A DNA stretch of 64,000 bases from JAYZDK01 sp964604165 (lineage in GTDB: Bacteria > Myxococcota_A > UBA796 > CAJQPC01), in NCBI GenBank assembly GCA_964604165.1, contig CAZRYF010000014.1, forward strand, positions 1 to 64,000, given 5' to 3'. The position numbers and the translations under genes are program-made. The notes under the pieces were generated by a model. It ran no database searches. It was not told the origin of the DNA and worked only from the letters and a program-made list of their open reading frames with translations. Within the stretch, counting starts at the first letter, position 1. Each line of letters begins with the position of its first letter. Of the stretch, positions 53,071 through 61,294 are shown one piece after another.

Positions 53071-53486
53071 CCGAGCACCCCCTCACGCTTTACAAATTTC
53101 GTTCCCACGGGAAGCTTGTGGCCCGCACGACGAAACGCCTCCTTGGCGGTCTCCTCGGGCACTCCCTCAATTTCATACAGGACCCGGCCTGGTTTCACGA
53201 CAGCCACCCAGAACTCCGGTGCGCCCTTTCCTTTCCCCATACGGGTTTCAGCGGGCTTCTTGGAGATGGGCTTGTCGGGAAAGACTCGAATCCAGATCTT
53301 GCCGCCACGCTTTGCATGGCGGGTCATGGCGACACGAGCCGCTTCAATCTGTCGAGAGGTGATCCGGCCGCAGGTTGTGGCCTGCAATCCGTAGTCTCCG
53401 AACGACACATTGCAGCCACGGCGGGAAACCCCGCGCATGCGACCTTTCTGTACTTTCCGGCGCTTGACGCGCTTTGGCATCAACAT
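53067..53486 (-). CDS. rplP: 50S ribosomal protein L16
   Basis: A 139-residue L16 (MLMPKRVKRRKVQKGRMRGV; GGKIWIRVFPDKPISKKPAE). The start may also be the Met two codons in. Near the A-site and tRNA binding. Confidence 0.97.
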   Translation of the reverse strand: MLMPKRVKRRKVQKGRMRGVSRRGCNVSFGDYGLQATTCGRITSRQIEAARVAMTRHAKRGGKIWIRVFPDKPISKKPAETRMGKGKGAPEFWVAVVKPGRVLYEIEGVPEETAKEAFRRAGHKLPVGTKFVKREGVLG

Positions 53487-53498
53487 GGTGGGATTCTC

Positions 53499-54191
53499 CT
53501 AGGAGGCCGGTGCATCGGTGGGCGGGGAAAAAGCGGGGGGGGCGTTCTTCGGCTCTTCGACATCACCAGAGAGAATCTCGCCCTTGAAAATCCAGACCTT
53601 GACCCCGATGACACCGTAGGTGGTCTTGGCCTCAGCCAAGCCGTAGTCGATGTCGGCACGAAGGGTGTGCAGCGGCACCCGGCCCTCACGGTACCACTCG
53701 ATCCGGGACATCTCAGCACCGCCGAGGCGGCCAGAACACATCACCTTGACGCCCTTTCCACCAGACCGCATGGTCTGAGTGACGGCCTTTTTCATGGCCC
53801 GGCGGAAGCTGACTCGCTTCACCAGCTGGGCTGCGATGTTCTCAGCGACGAGCACGGCATCGGTCTCGACCTTGCGAACCTCGATGACGTTGGGGAAAAT
53901 TTCAGTGGAAGTGAGCTTCTGCAAGTCTGCCCGAAGGGCATCCAAGCCGGCTGCCCGCCGCCCCAGGATCACACCGGGCTTTGCGGCGTGCACGAACACC
54001 TTGGCCTTGTTGGCGGCGCGCTCGATCACCACGGAGGAAATTCCTGCGTGGTAATACTTCTTCTTGATGAATTTCCGGATGGCGATGTCCTCGGCGAGGA
54101 AGCGCTGGTAGTCCTTCTCGGAAAACCAGACCCCGCTCCAGGGACGAACGATTCCAACGCGGAATCCAATTGGATTGACCTTCTGACCCAT
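53499..54191 (-). CDS. rpsC: 30S ribosomal protein S3
   Basis: A 230-residue S3 with N-terminal MGQKVNPIGFRVGI, KH domain (AAKPGVILGRRAAGLDALRA) and C-terminal GRLGGAEMSRIEWYREGRVP. A Pro/Ala-rich tail (EEPKNAPPAFSPPTD) extends slightly. ATG 54191 taken from the conserved N-terminus. Confidence 0.97.
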   Translation of the reverse strand: MGQKVNPIGFRVGIVRPWSGVWFSEKDYQRFLAEDIAIRKFIKKKYYHAGISSVVIERAANKAKVFVHAAKPGVILGRRAAGLDALRADLQKLTSTEIFPNVIEVRKVETDAVLVAENIAAQLVKRVSFRRAMKKAVTQTMRSGGKGVKVMCSGRLGGAEMSRIEWYREGRVPLHTLRADIDYGLAEAKTTYGVIGVKVWIFKGEILSGDVEEPKNAPPAFSPPTDAPAS

Positions 54192-54195
54192 GGGG

Positions 54196-54546
54196 CTAGC
54201 CCTCCCGAACAGCCAGCTCAACTTTGATGTGGCTGGTCGGCTTGATGATTTTCGTGGCACGCCCCATTGCGCGGGGACGCCAGCGACGGAGGCTGGGGCC
54301 CATGTCCACGGTGATGGTCTTGACGTAGAGTGAATCGATATCGACGGTGCTTCCGTCCAGGGTGGCCTTCTGCTCCGCATTGGCCACAGCCGACTCGATG
54401 AGCTTCTTCACCAGCGGCGCGGTCTTTTTGGGCGTAAAGGTCAACACCTCGAGGGCCTGTTCCACATCGCGACCCCGCACGAGGTTGGCGACAAGGCGAG
54501 CCTTCTGGGGGGACACGCGAACGTTCTTGAGAGTGGCTTTAGACAT
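54196..54546 (-). CDS. rplV: 50S ribosomal protein L22
   Basis: A 116-residue L22 (NVRVSPQKARLVANLVRGRD; RWRPRAMGRATKIIKPTSHI). It lines the exit tunnel; the hook residues are present. Confidence 0.97.
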   Translation of the reverse strand: MSKATLKNVRVSPQKARLVANLVRGRDVEQALEVLTFTPKKTAPLVKKLIESAVANAEQKATLDGSTVDIDSLYVKTITVDMGPSLRRWRPRAMGRATKIIKPTSHIKVELAVREG

Positions 54547-54556
54547 GATCTTTTTC

Positions 54557-54835
54557 CTACCGAACCCGGGACTTCCGGTCGGCCGCGTGGCCGTAGAAGG
54601 TACGGGTGGGTGCGAACTCACCAAACTTGTGTCCCACCATGTTCTCCGTCACGTAGACGGAAATGAACTTCTTGCCGTTGTGAACAGCAAAGGTGAGGCC
54701 GATGAAATCGGGCAACACGGTGGAACGGCGACTCCAGGTCTTGATGACCTGGTGGGACTTGTTTTCCTTTGCTACCAGCGCCTTCGCCAGAAGGTGCTGA
54801 TCGACAAAAGGTCCCTTTTTTACTGAACGGGCCAT
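54557..54835 (-). CDS. rpsS: 30S ribosomal protein S19
   Basis: A 92-residue S19 (MARSVKKGPFVDQHLLAKAL; NGKKFISVYVTENMVGHKFG). Confidence 0.97.
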   Translation of the reverse strand: MARSVKKGPFVDQHLLAKALVAKENKSHQVIKTWSRRSTVLPDFIGLTFAVHNGKKFISVYVTENMVGHKFGEFAPTRTFYGHAADRKSRVR

Positions 54836-54848
54836 GGTTGGCTCTCCC

Positions 54849-55676
54849 CTACTTCTTGCGCCGCTTGACGATGAATTTGGACGAAGTCTTCTTACGAGAA
54901 CGAGTGCGGAAACCCTTGGTGGGCTTGCCCCAGGGAGTCACCGGGTGGCGTCCTCCCGTGGTCCGGCCCTCACCACCACCATGGGGATGATCCACCGGGT
55001 TCATGGCGGAGCCGCGAACCGTGGGACGTCGACCGAGCCAGCGGCTGCGGCCGGCCTTGCCAATGTCGATGTTTTCGTGCTGCAGGTTGCCTACCTGGCC
55101 GATAGTGGCCCGGCAGTTGCGGTGTACCTGTCGCAACTCACCCGAGGGAAGGCGCAGGAGAACATAGGCGCCCTCCTTGGCCATGAGCTGTGCGTAGGTA
55201 CCAGCGGAGCGGCAGAGCTGCCCCCCATGACCAATCTGCATTTCAATGTTGTGGACCCAGGTTCCCAGCGGCACCGCATGAAGGTGCATGGCGTTTCCAG
55301 GCTTGATGTCGGCATCATCCGAGCTCACCACCATGTCCCCAACGCCCAGGTTCAGCGGGTGGAGGATGTAGCGCTTCTCGCCATCCACGTAGTGGATGAG
55401 AGCGATGCGAGCCGAGCGGTTCGGATCGTACTCGACAGCAGCGACCTTGCCGGGAACGCCCAGCTTGTCTCGCTTGAAGTCAATCACGCGGTAGCGGCGC
55501 TTGTGGCCTCCGCCCCGGTGCCGGACGGTGATACGCCCACGGTTGTTCCGCCCACCCGTCCCAGAACGGGAGGTGAGCAGGGATTTCTCAGGACGGCTGC
55601 GGGTGATTTCCGCAAAGTCCGACACGCTCATTCCGCGTCGGCCATCCGTTGTCGGCTTGTATTTCTTGATTCCCAT
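54849..55676 (-). CDS. rplB: 50S ribosomal protein L2
   Basis: A 275-residue L2 (MGIKKYKPTTDGRRGMSVSD; AMNPVDHPHGGGEGRTTGG near the peptidyl-transferase centre). ATG 55676 chosen on the conserved start. Confidence 0.97.
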   Translation of the reverse strand: MGIKKYKPTTDGRRGMSVSDFAEITRSRPEKSLLTSRSGTGGRNNRGRITVRHRGGGHKRRYRVIDFKRDKLGVPGKVAAVEYDPNRSARIALIHYVDGEKRYILHPLNLGVGDMVVSSDDADIKPGNAMHLHAVPLGTWVHNIEMQIGHGGQLCRSAGTYAQLMAKEGAYVLLRLPSGELRQVHRNCRATIGQVGNLQHENIDIGKAGRSRWLGRRPTVRGSAMNPVDHPHGGGEGRTTGGRHPVTPWGKPTKGFRTRSRKKTSSKFIVKRRKK

Positions 55677-55687
55677 CGCCCCGACCT

Positions 55688-55978
55688 TCAGTTGGACTCG
55701 AAGAGTTGAATGTTGTCGCCCTCGACCAGGGTGACGTAGGCCTTCTTCCAATCGGAACGACGGCCCGTGTGACGCCCGTGGCGCTTGGTCTTGCCCCGCA
55801 CGTTGACCGTGCGGACCACGTCGACCTTGACTCCGAAAAGCCGCTCCACTGCATCCTTGATCTGCAGCTTGTTTGCGCTGGTACCAACCTGAAACGTGAA
55901 GACGTTGCCGGCCGCCTCGAGGCGAGCGGTCTTCTCCGTAACGATCGGGCGCAGGATGATGTCGTGCAATTCAGCCAT
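55688..55978 (-). CDS. rplW: 50S ribosomal protein L23
   Basis: A 96-residue L23 (LHDIILRPIVTEKTARLEAA; VRTVNVRGKTKRHGRHTGRR). Near the exit of the tunnel. Confidence 0.95.
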   Translation of the reverse strand: MAELHDIILRPIVTEKTARLEAAGNVFTFQVGTSANKLQIKDAVERLFGVKVDVVRTVNVRGKTKRHGRHTGRRSDWKKAYVTLVEGDNIQLFESN

Positions 55979-55980
55979 GG

Positions 55981-56604
55981 TCAGCTCCCCAGCCTCTGCT
56001 GGATGCCCGCGATGGCGTCCGACGTGGCAGCAAGGTTCTTGTGGTTCAGGATGTCGTAAACGTTCAGGCCCGCCACCGGCAAGACCGTCACCCCCGGGAT
56101 GTTCCGAGCGCTCTTCAAGACCTTCTCATCCTTCTCCGAGAGCACCAGCAGCAGATCTTCGAATCCAAACCGCTCCATAATGTCCACGACGGCGCTGGTT
56201 TTGATCTCCGCAAGCTGGAAGACATCAAACGCGGTGAACGCATCCTCTTCCACCCGGCGCGACAGGGCTGCCTTCAAGGCTGCACGACGCACTTTCTTGG
56301 GGACGTTGTAGCTGTAGTCCCGGGGCCTGGGCCCCATGGCCACGCCACCACCACGCATAAGGTTCGCGCGAATCGTACCCTGACGGGCCCGGCCGGTTCC
56401 CTTCTGCTTGAACGGCTTCCGGCCGCCCCCGCTGACTTCGGTGCGGGTCTTGGTGTTGTGGGTGCCCTGTCTGCGGTTGGCCATCTGCTGGCGCACGACC
56501 GTGTGAAACAGGTGCTCCTTCACCTCGACGCCGAAAATCCCGTCGTCAAGATCGACCTTTCCGACCTTCTTCTTTTCAGTGCTGTAAATGTCTACGGTTG
56601 GCAT
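55981..56604 (-). CDS. rplD: 50S ribosomal protein L4
   Basis: A 207-residue L4 (RQQMANRRQGTHNTKTRTEV; KPFKQKGTGRARQGTIRANL). Its neighbour upstream is rpsJ, not rplC as in the usual S10 operon. In E. coli L4 is the S10 operon repressor; no leader feature could be identified here. Confidence 0.97.
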   Translation of the reverse strand: MPTVDIYSTEKKKVGKVDLDDGIFGVEVKEHLFHTVVRQQMANRRQGTHNTKTRTEVSGGGRKPFKQKGTGRARQGTIRANLMRGGGVAMGPRPRDYSYNVPKKVRRAALKAALSRRVEEDAFTAFDVFQLAEIKTSAVVDIMERFGFEDLLLVLSEKDEKVLKSARNIPGVTVLPVAGLNVYDILNHKNLAATSDAIAGIQQRLGS

Positions 56605-56622
56605 CTTTTCATTCCTGCTGCA

Positions 56623-56937
56623 CTAGGACAGCTTGATCTCCACGTGCACCCCAGCCGACAGATCGAGCTTCATGAGGGCATCCACGGTCTGCTGGGAGGG
56701 CTCCAGGATGTCCAGGAGGCGGTGATGGGTGCGGCGTTCGAATTGTTCCCGGGACTTCTTGTCCACGTGGGGCCCGCGGAGGACGGTCCACACGGAACGG
56801 GTGGTGGGCAGAGGGAACGGTCCCCTCACGCCAACGCCCGTGCGCTTTGCCGTTTCCACGATCTCCGCAGCGCTGCGGTCAAGCAGCTTGTGATCGTACG
56901 CCTTCAAGCGAATTCGGATTTTGTTGTTCTGGGGCAT
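56623..56937 (-). CDS. rpsJ: 30S ribosomal protein S10 (NusE)
   Basis: A 104-residue S10 (IRIRLKAYDHKLLDRSAAEI; RTGVGVRGPFPLPTTRSVWT). ATG 56937 is used as the conserved start. A 69-base spacer follows tuf. Confidence 0.96.
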   Translation of the reverse strand: MPQNNKIRIRLKAYDHKLLDRSAAEIVETAKRTGVGVRGPFPLPTTRSVWTVLRGPHVDKKSREQFERRTHHRLLDILEPSQQTVDALMKLDLSAGVHVEIKLS

Positions 56938-57006
56938 CAATAAACCTCGTGCCAAAGCGACCGGACAAAGGATCCGCCGGCGTATAGCCGACTCTGTGGG
57001 TGTTGG

Positions 57007-58197
57007 CTACTCGTGAATGCTGGAGACGACGCCTGCGCCGACGGTTCGACCACCCTCTCGGATGGCAAATCGCAGCTGGGGCTCAATGGCGATGGGGGTG
57101 ATCAACTCGACGGTCATGTTGACCCGGTCGCCCGGCATCACCATGTCCACACCCTCGGGAAGCTGCACCTTGCCCGTCACATCCGTCGTGCGGAAGTAGA
57201 ACTGGGGGCGGTACCCGTTGAAGAAGGGCTTGTGGCGACCGCCCTCGTCCTTCTTCAGGATGTAGCACTCGCAGTCGAACTTCGTGTACGGGCTGATGGA
57301 GCCGGGAATCACGATGACCTGGCCCCGCTCGATGTCCTCGCGCTTCACACCGCGAAGGAGCAGGCCCACGTTGTCGCCGGCCTGGCCGTAGTCCAGAATC
57401 TTCCGGAACATCTCCACACCCGTCACCGTGGTGGTGGCCGTGTCCTTGATGCCCACGATCTCCACCGAGTCGCCGGTGTTGATCTGGCCCCGCTCCACCC
57501 GGCCCGTGGCCACCGTGCCGCGACCCGAGATGGAGAACACGTCCTCCACTGGCATCAGGAAGGGCTTGTCCACGTCCCGCTCGGGGGTGGGAATGTACGT
57601 GTCCACCTGCTCCATCAGCGCCATGATGCTCGGCGTGCCGATCTCGGAGGTGTCCCCTTCCAGGGCCTTCAGGGCGCTGCCCTTGACGATCGGGGTGTCG
57701 TCCCCGGGGAACTCGTACTCGTCCAGAAGCTCGCGAACTTCCATCTCCACCAGCTCCAGAAGCTCCTCGTCATCCAGCAGATCCACCTTGTTCAGGTAGA
57801 TCACGATGTAGGGAACGTTCACCTGGCGGGCCAGGAGAAGATGCTCGCGGGTCTGGGGCATCGGGCCGTCCGAGGCCGCCACCACCAGGATCGCGCCGTC
57901 CATCTGCGCGGCCCCCGTGATCATGTTCTTGATGTAGTCAGCGTGGCCTGGGCAGTCCACGTGGGCGTAGTGACGGGCTTCCGTCTCGTACTCCACGTGC
58001 GCGGTGTTGATCGTGATCCCGCGGGCCTTCTCCTCGGGCGCCTTGTCGATGTCCTCGTAGTCCATGAAGGCGGCGCCGCCCGCCTCGGCCAGCACCTTCG
58101 TGATGGCGGCGGTGAGCGTGGTCTTGCCGTGATCCACGTGACCGATGGTCCCGATGTTCACGTGCGGCTTGCTGCGGTCAAACTTTTCCTTGGCCAT
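57007..58197 (-). CDS. tuf: Elongation factor Tu
   Basis: A 396-residue GTPase that delivers aminoacyl-tRNA. G1 GHVDHGKTT, G3 DCPGH, G4 NKVD and SALKALEG are intact, and domains 2-3 are complete to GAGVVSSIHE. It is fourth in the str operon. Confidence 0.98.
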   Translation of the reverse strand: MAKEKFDRSKPHVNIGTIGHVDHGKTTLTAAITKVLAEAGGAAFMDYEDIDKAPEEKARGITINTAHVEYETEARHYAHVDCPGHADYIKNMITGAAQMDGAILVVAASDGPMPQTREHLLLARQVNVPYIVIYLNKVDLLDDEELLELVEMEVRELLDEYEFPGDDTPIVKGSALKALEGDTSEIGTPSIMALMEQVDTYIPTPERDVDKPFLMPVEDVFSISGRGTVATGRVERGQINTGDSVEIVGIKDTATTTVTGVEMFRKILDYGQAGDNVGLLLRGVKREDIERGQVIVIPGSISPYTKFDCECYILKKDEGGRHKPFFNGYRPQFYFRTTDVTGKVQLPEGVDMVMPGDRVNMTVELITPIAIEPQLRFAIREGGRTVGAGVVSSIHE

Positions 58198-58219
58198 GTC
58201 GTTTTTCCTCTAAAAAATC

Positions 58220-60268
58220 TTAGGGCAGGTCTGCTACCAGGTTCCCCGGAAGTGGTTCGTAGTGCGAAAAGTGAAGGCTGCAACTCGCGCGGCCCTGGGT
58301 GGAGGACCTAAGAGTTGTGGCGTACCCAAACATGGTGGAAAGAGGCGTAGAAGCCTCAACTACCTGGTGGTTTGCTCGCGCCATGATCTGGGTGATCTGT
58401 GCCCGACGGGCATTGAGATCCCCCACAACCCGGCCCATATACTCTTCTGGCGTCAAGATGACCACCCGCATCATGGGCTCCAGCACGATTGGTCCAGCAT
58501 TCGCGAGCCCATTTTCGATGGCCAAACGCGCTGCGGCGCGAAAGGAATGGTCGCTAGAGTCCACCAGTCGATGCTCTGCGCGTGTCACAATTACCTTGAG
58601 ATCTACCACCGGATGACCCCGCCTTCCCCCATGGGCCAGCGCTTCCTTTGCCCCCGCCAAAGCCGCCTTGCCCAGCTCAGGGGGAAGATTCAGATCTGAC
58701 GCCAGCACCACCTCCACCCCGGCCTCTCGGGCCAAAGGCGCCAGCTGAAGCCCGACCCTCGCAAACTGGCCCCTTCCGGCCACCAGGCGATCTATCTCTC
58801 CCTCGCCCTCCCCTTGCCGGGCGATGGTCTCCCGGTAGGCGACTCGGGGGCGTGTGGCTCGACAGCTCACCTGGAAGTCGACCCGCAGGCGCTCCAGGAC
58901 CACTTCCAGGTGAAGCTCTCCCATTCCGTACAACACGGTCTGGCCTGTCTGGGGGTCCCGCTCCAGCGCGAGCGTGGGGTCTTCGTCCAGAAGCTGGCTC
59001 ACGGCAGGGGACAAGCGCTGGATGTCGTCCGTTGTCTCTGGCTCAATGGCCACAAAGATGACAGGGCTTGGCACCCGGATCCTCTCCAGGGAGATTCGGT
59101 GTTTTGGGGCACACAACGTGTCACCGGTCACCACGCCGTCCAGGCCCAAGGCCGCCACGATGTCCCCCGCTTCCCCCCCACCCACCGGTGAGAACTCCCC
59201 CGCATGCACCCGAACCAGGCGGCCGACCCGCAGCTTTGCGCCGCTTCTTGCGTTCACCAGCTTGTCTCCTGTGCGCACTGCACCCGCAAACAACCTCAGA
59301 AAAGTCAGCAGCCCCAGATTGGGCACGTGCAGCGTCTTGAAGGCCAAGGCCGCCGGAGGGGCACCCCGAGATACCTCCAACAAGGTCTCCTCTCCCAGCT
59401 CATTCGTGCCCACCATGGCCGGAACGTCCTGTGGTGACGGCAACAAGCTCACCACCGCGTCCAGGAGCGGCTGGACCCCGATGTTCTTTTTGGCTGCCCC
59501 ACACAGCACCGGCACGATGCGGTTCTGAAGGACTGCTGCCCGGGCAGCCTCGAGGAACACCTCTCGGGGCAAGTCCCCCTGGGCAAGGTAGCGCTCAATC
59601 AGGTCGTCGGAATCCAGAACTTCGTCGAAGAGCTCCCCACGGGCCCGCTCAACCTCTTCTTTCAGGTCCTCCGGCAAGGGGCCCTCCAAAATGCGTGCCC
59701 CCCGTGACGCTGGATCGAAACGCACCGCCACCCGGCCCAGCAGGTCCACAACCCCGACAAAGACCTCTCCGTCGTACAGAGGCAGCTGAAAAGCCACCGG
59801 GTTGGCCCCCAGACGCTCCCGGATGTCGTCCAACACTTCCTGGAAGCCCTTGTGCTCTCGATCCAGCTTGTTCACGAAGGCGAGACAAGGCACCCCATGG
59901 TGGGCGGCCTGGCGCCAAACGGTCTCGGTCTGGGACTGGACCCCCTCCACCGCGGAGATCAAGGCCACAGCGCCATCCAACACGCGCAGAGAGCGCTCCA
60001 CCTCGACGGTGAAGTCCACATGACCAGGGGTGTCGATGAGGTTGATGACCGCGTCCTGCCACGGGCAGGACGTTGCAGCAGCGGCGATGGTGATGCCTCG
60101 CTCCATCTCCTGGGTCATCCAATCCATGGTGGCGGTGCCATCATCCACCTCCCCCATATGGGTGGACACCCCGGTGAAGAAGAGAATGCGCTCGGACAGA
60201 GTGGTCTTGCCCGCATTGATGTGCGCCATGATGCCGATGTTGCGAAGGGCGTCGATGGGGGCAGACAT
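58220..60268 (-). CDS. fusA: Elongation factor G (divergent; str-operon copy)
   Basis: A 682-residue translocation GTPase between rpsG and tuf, the standard fusA place. Switch II DTPGHVDF, G4 NKLDRE (usual NKMDR), domain IV (VAGRGQFARVGLQL, VDSSDHSFRAAARLAI) and domain V (LEPMMRVVILTPEEYMGRVV) are all present. The G1 loop reads AHINAGKT with Asn18 where bacterial EF-G has Asp (AHIDAGKT). The overall sequence is more diverged than the flanking genes would suggest, so a second, more typical fusA elsewhere is possible. Confidence 0.9.
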   Translation of the reverse strand: MSAPIDALRNIGIMAHINAGKTTLSERILFFTGVSTHMGEVDDGTATMDWMTQEMERGITIAAAATSCPWQDAVINLIDTPGHVDFTVEVERSLRVLDGAVALISAVEGVQSQTETVWRQAAHHGVPCLAFVNKLDREHKGFQEVLDDIRERLGANPVAFQLPLYDGEVFVGVVDLLGRVAVRFDPASRGARILEGPLPEDLKEEVERARGELFDEVLDSDDLIERYLAQGDLPREVFLEAARAAVLQNRIVPVLCGAAKKNIGVQPLLDAVVSLLPSPQDVPAMVGTNELGEETLLEVSRGAPPAALAFKTLHVPNLGLLTFLRLFAGAVRTGDKLVNARSGAKLRVGRLVRVHAGEFSPVGGGEAGDIVAALGLDGVVTGDTLCAPKHRISLERIRVPSPVIFVAIEPETTDDIQRLSPAVSQLLDEDPTLALERDPQTGQTVLYGMGELHLEVVLERLRVDFQVSCRATRPRVAYRETIARQGEGEGEIDRLVAGRGQFARVGLQLAPLAREAGVEVVLASDLNLPPELGKAALAGAKEALAHGGRRGHPVVDLKVIVTRAEHRLVDSSDHSFRAAARLAIENGLANAGPIVLEPMMRVVILTPEEYMGRVVGDLNARRAQITQIMARANHQVVEASTPLSTMFGYATTLRSSTQGRASCSLHFSHYEPLPGNLVADLP

Positions 60269-60351
60269 GGTGGATTCCCGAAAATGGGCCTGAGGGTTAA
60301 CGCAGAACGGGCCGGCAAAAGCCGACCCGATTCACACGGAAGAGGAGGCGC

Positions 60352-60822
60352 CTACCAGCGGTAGTGACTGAACGCCTTGTTGGCCTCGGCCATCCGGTGG
60401 GTGTCTTCCTTCTTCTTCACAGCGTTGCCGCGACCGTGAGAGGCCTCGATGACCTCGTTGGCCAGCTTGTCCCGCATGCTCTTTCCGCCGCGTTTGCGGG
60501 CGTACTCAAGAATCCAGCGCATGGACAAGGCAATGCGTCGGGAGTGGCTCACCTCAATCGGCACCTGGTAGGTCGAACCACCCACGCGGCGGCTCTTGAC
60601 CTCTACCACGGGCTGAACGTTCTCCAGGGCCCGCTTGAAGACCTTCACGGGATCTTCCCGGGTGCGTTCGTAGATGACATCAAAGGCGCCATAGACGATG
60701 GACTCGGCCACGGCCTTCTTGCCATCCAACATGACGTTGTTCATGAACTTGGCGACCACCAGGTCACCGTACTTCGGATCCGGCAGGATCTGACGCTTTT
60801 CAGGGGAGTGTCTACGGGGCAT
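60352..60822 (-). CDS. rpsG: 30S ribosomal protein S7
   Basis: A 156-residue head-assembly protein (MPRRHSPEKRQILPDPKYGD; RRVGGSTYQVPIEVSHSRRI). In E. coli it autoregulates the str operon. 83 bases to fusA. Confidence 0.97.
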   Translation of the reverse strand: MPRRHSPEKRQILPDPKYGDLVVAKFMNNVMLDGKKAVAESIVYGAFDVIYERTREDPVKVFKRALENVQPVVEVKSRRVGGSTYQVPIEVSHSRRIALSMRWILEYARKRGGKSMRDKLANEVIEASHGRGNAVKKKEDTHRMAEANKAFSHYRW

Positions 60823-60831
60823 GGATCGTTC

Positions 60832-61206
60832 CTACTTCTTGGGCTTTTTGGCGCCGTACTTGGAACGGCCTTGTCGGCGGTCGGAAACACCTGTCGAATC
60901 CAGGGTTCCACGAACCACGTGGTAACGAACACCGGGAAGGTCCTTCACCCGGCCTCCCCGAATGAGTACCGAGGAGTGCTCCTGGAGGTTGTGACCTTCC
61001 CCACCGATGTAGGTGGTCACTTCCATTCCGTTGGTCAGACGCACACGGGCGACCTTCCGCAGGGCAGAGTTCGGCTTCTTTGGCGTGGTGGTGTACACGC
61101 GTGTACAGACACCACGCTTCTGGGGACAGCCCTTGAGGGCCGGAGATCCCGTCTTTGTGACGGAACGCTTGCGTCCCTTTCGAACCAGTTGATTGATAGT
61201 GGGCAT
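60832..61206 (-). CDS. rpsL: 30S ribosomal protein S12
   Basis: A 124-residue S12 (MPTINQLVRKGRKRSVTKTG; TPKKPNSALRKVARVRLTNG; GRVKDLPGVRYHVVRG). The Lys in PKKPNS and the Lys before DLPG, targets of streptomycin-resistance changes, are wild type. Confidence 0.97.
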   Translation of the reverse strand: MPTINQLVRKGRKRSVTKTGSPALKGCPQKRGVCTRVYTTTPKKPNSALRKVARVRLTNGMEVTTYIGGEGHNLQEHSSVLIRGGRVKDLPGVRYHVVRGTLDSTGVSDRRQGRSKYGAKKPKK

Positions 61207-61235
61207 ATTGAAATTCCTCTCGGCGTCGTGCCAGA

Positions 61236-61271
61236 CCCCGGGACCGGCCGTATTTAGTGGCCGAACCGGGG
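61236..61271 (-). promoter_or_regulatory. Strong hairpin between rpoC and rpsL
   Basis: Outer arms CCCCGG (61236-61241) and CCGGGG (61266-61271) and inner arms CGGCC (61245-61249) and GGCCG (61259-61263) stack around a 9-base loop. It sits between the rpoC stop and the rpsL start. Without a T-tract it may act as an attenuator or RNase site rather than a full terminator. Confidence 0.5.
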
Positions 61272-61294
61272 GCTGTCAAGCAACCCGTGCGTGA

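Noticed and set aside
57013..58311. A 432-codon frame antisense to tuf
   Set aside because: EF-Tu is unmistakable on the minus strand; the antisense frame is His/Arg/Leu/Val-rich and typical of codon-bias shadows.
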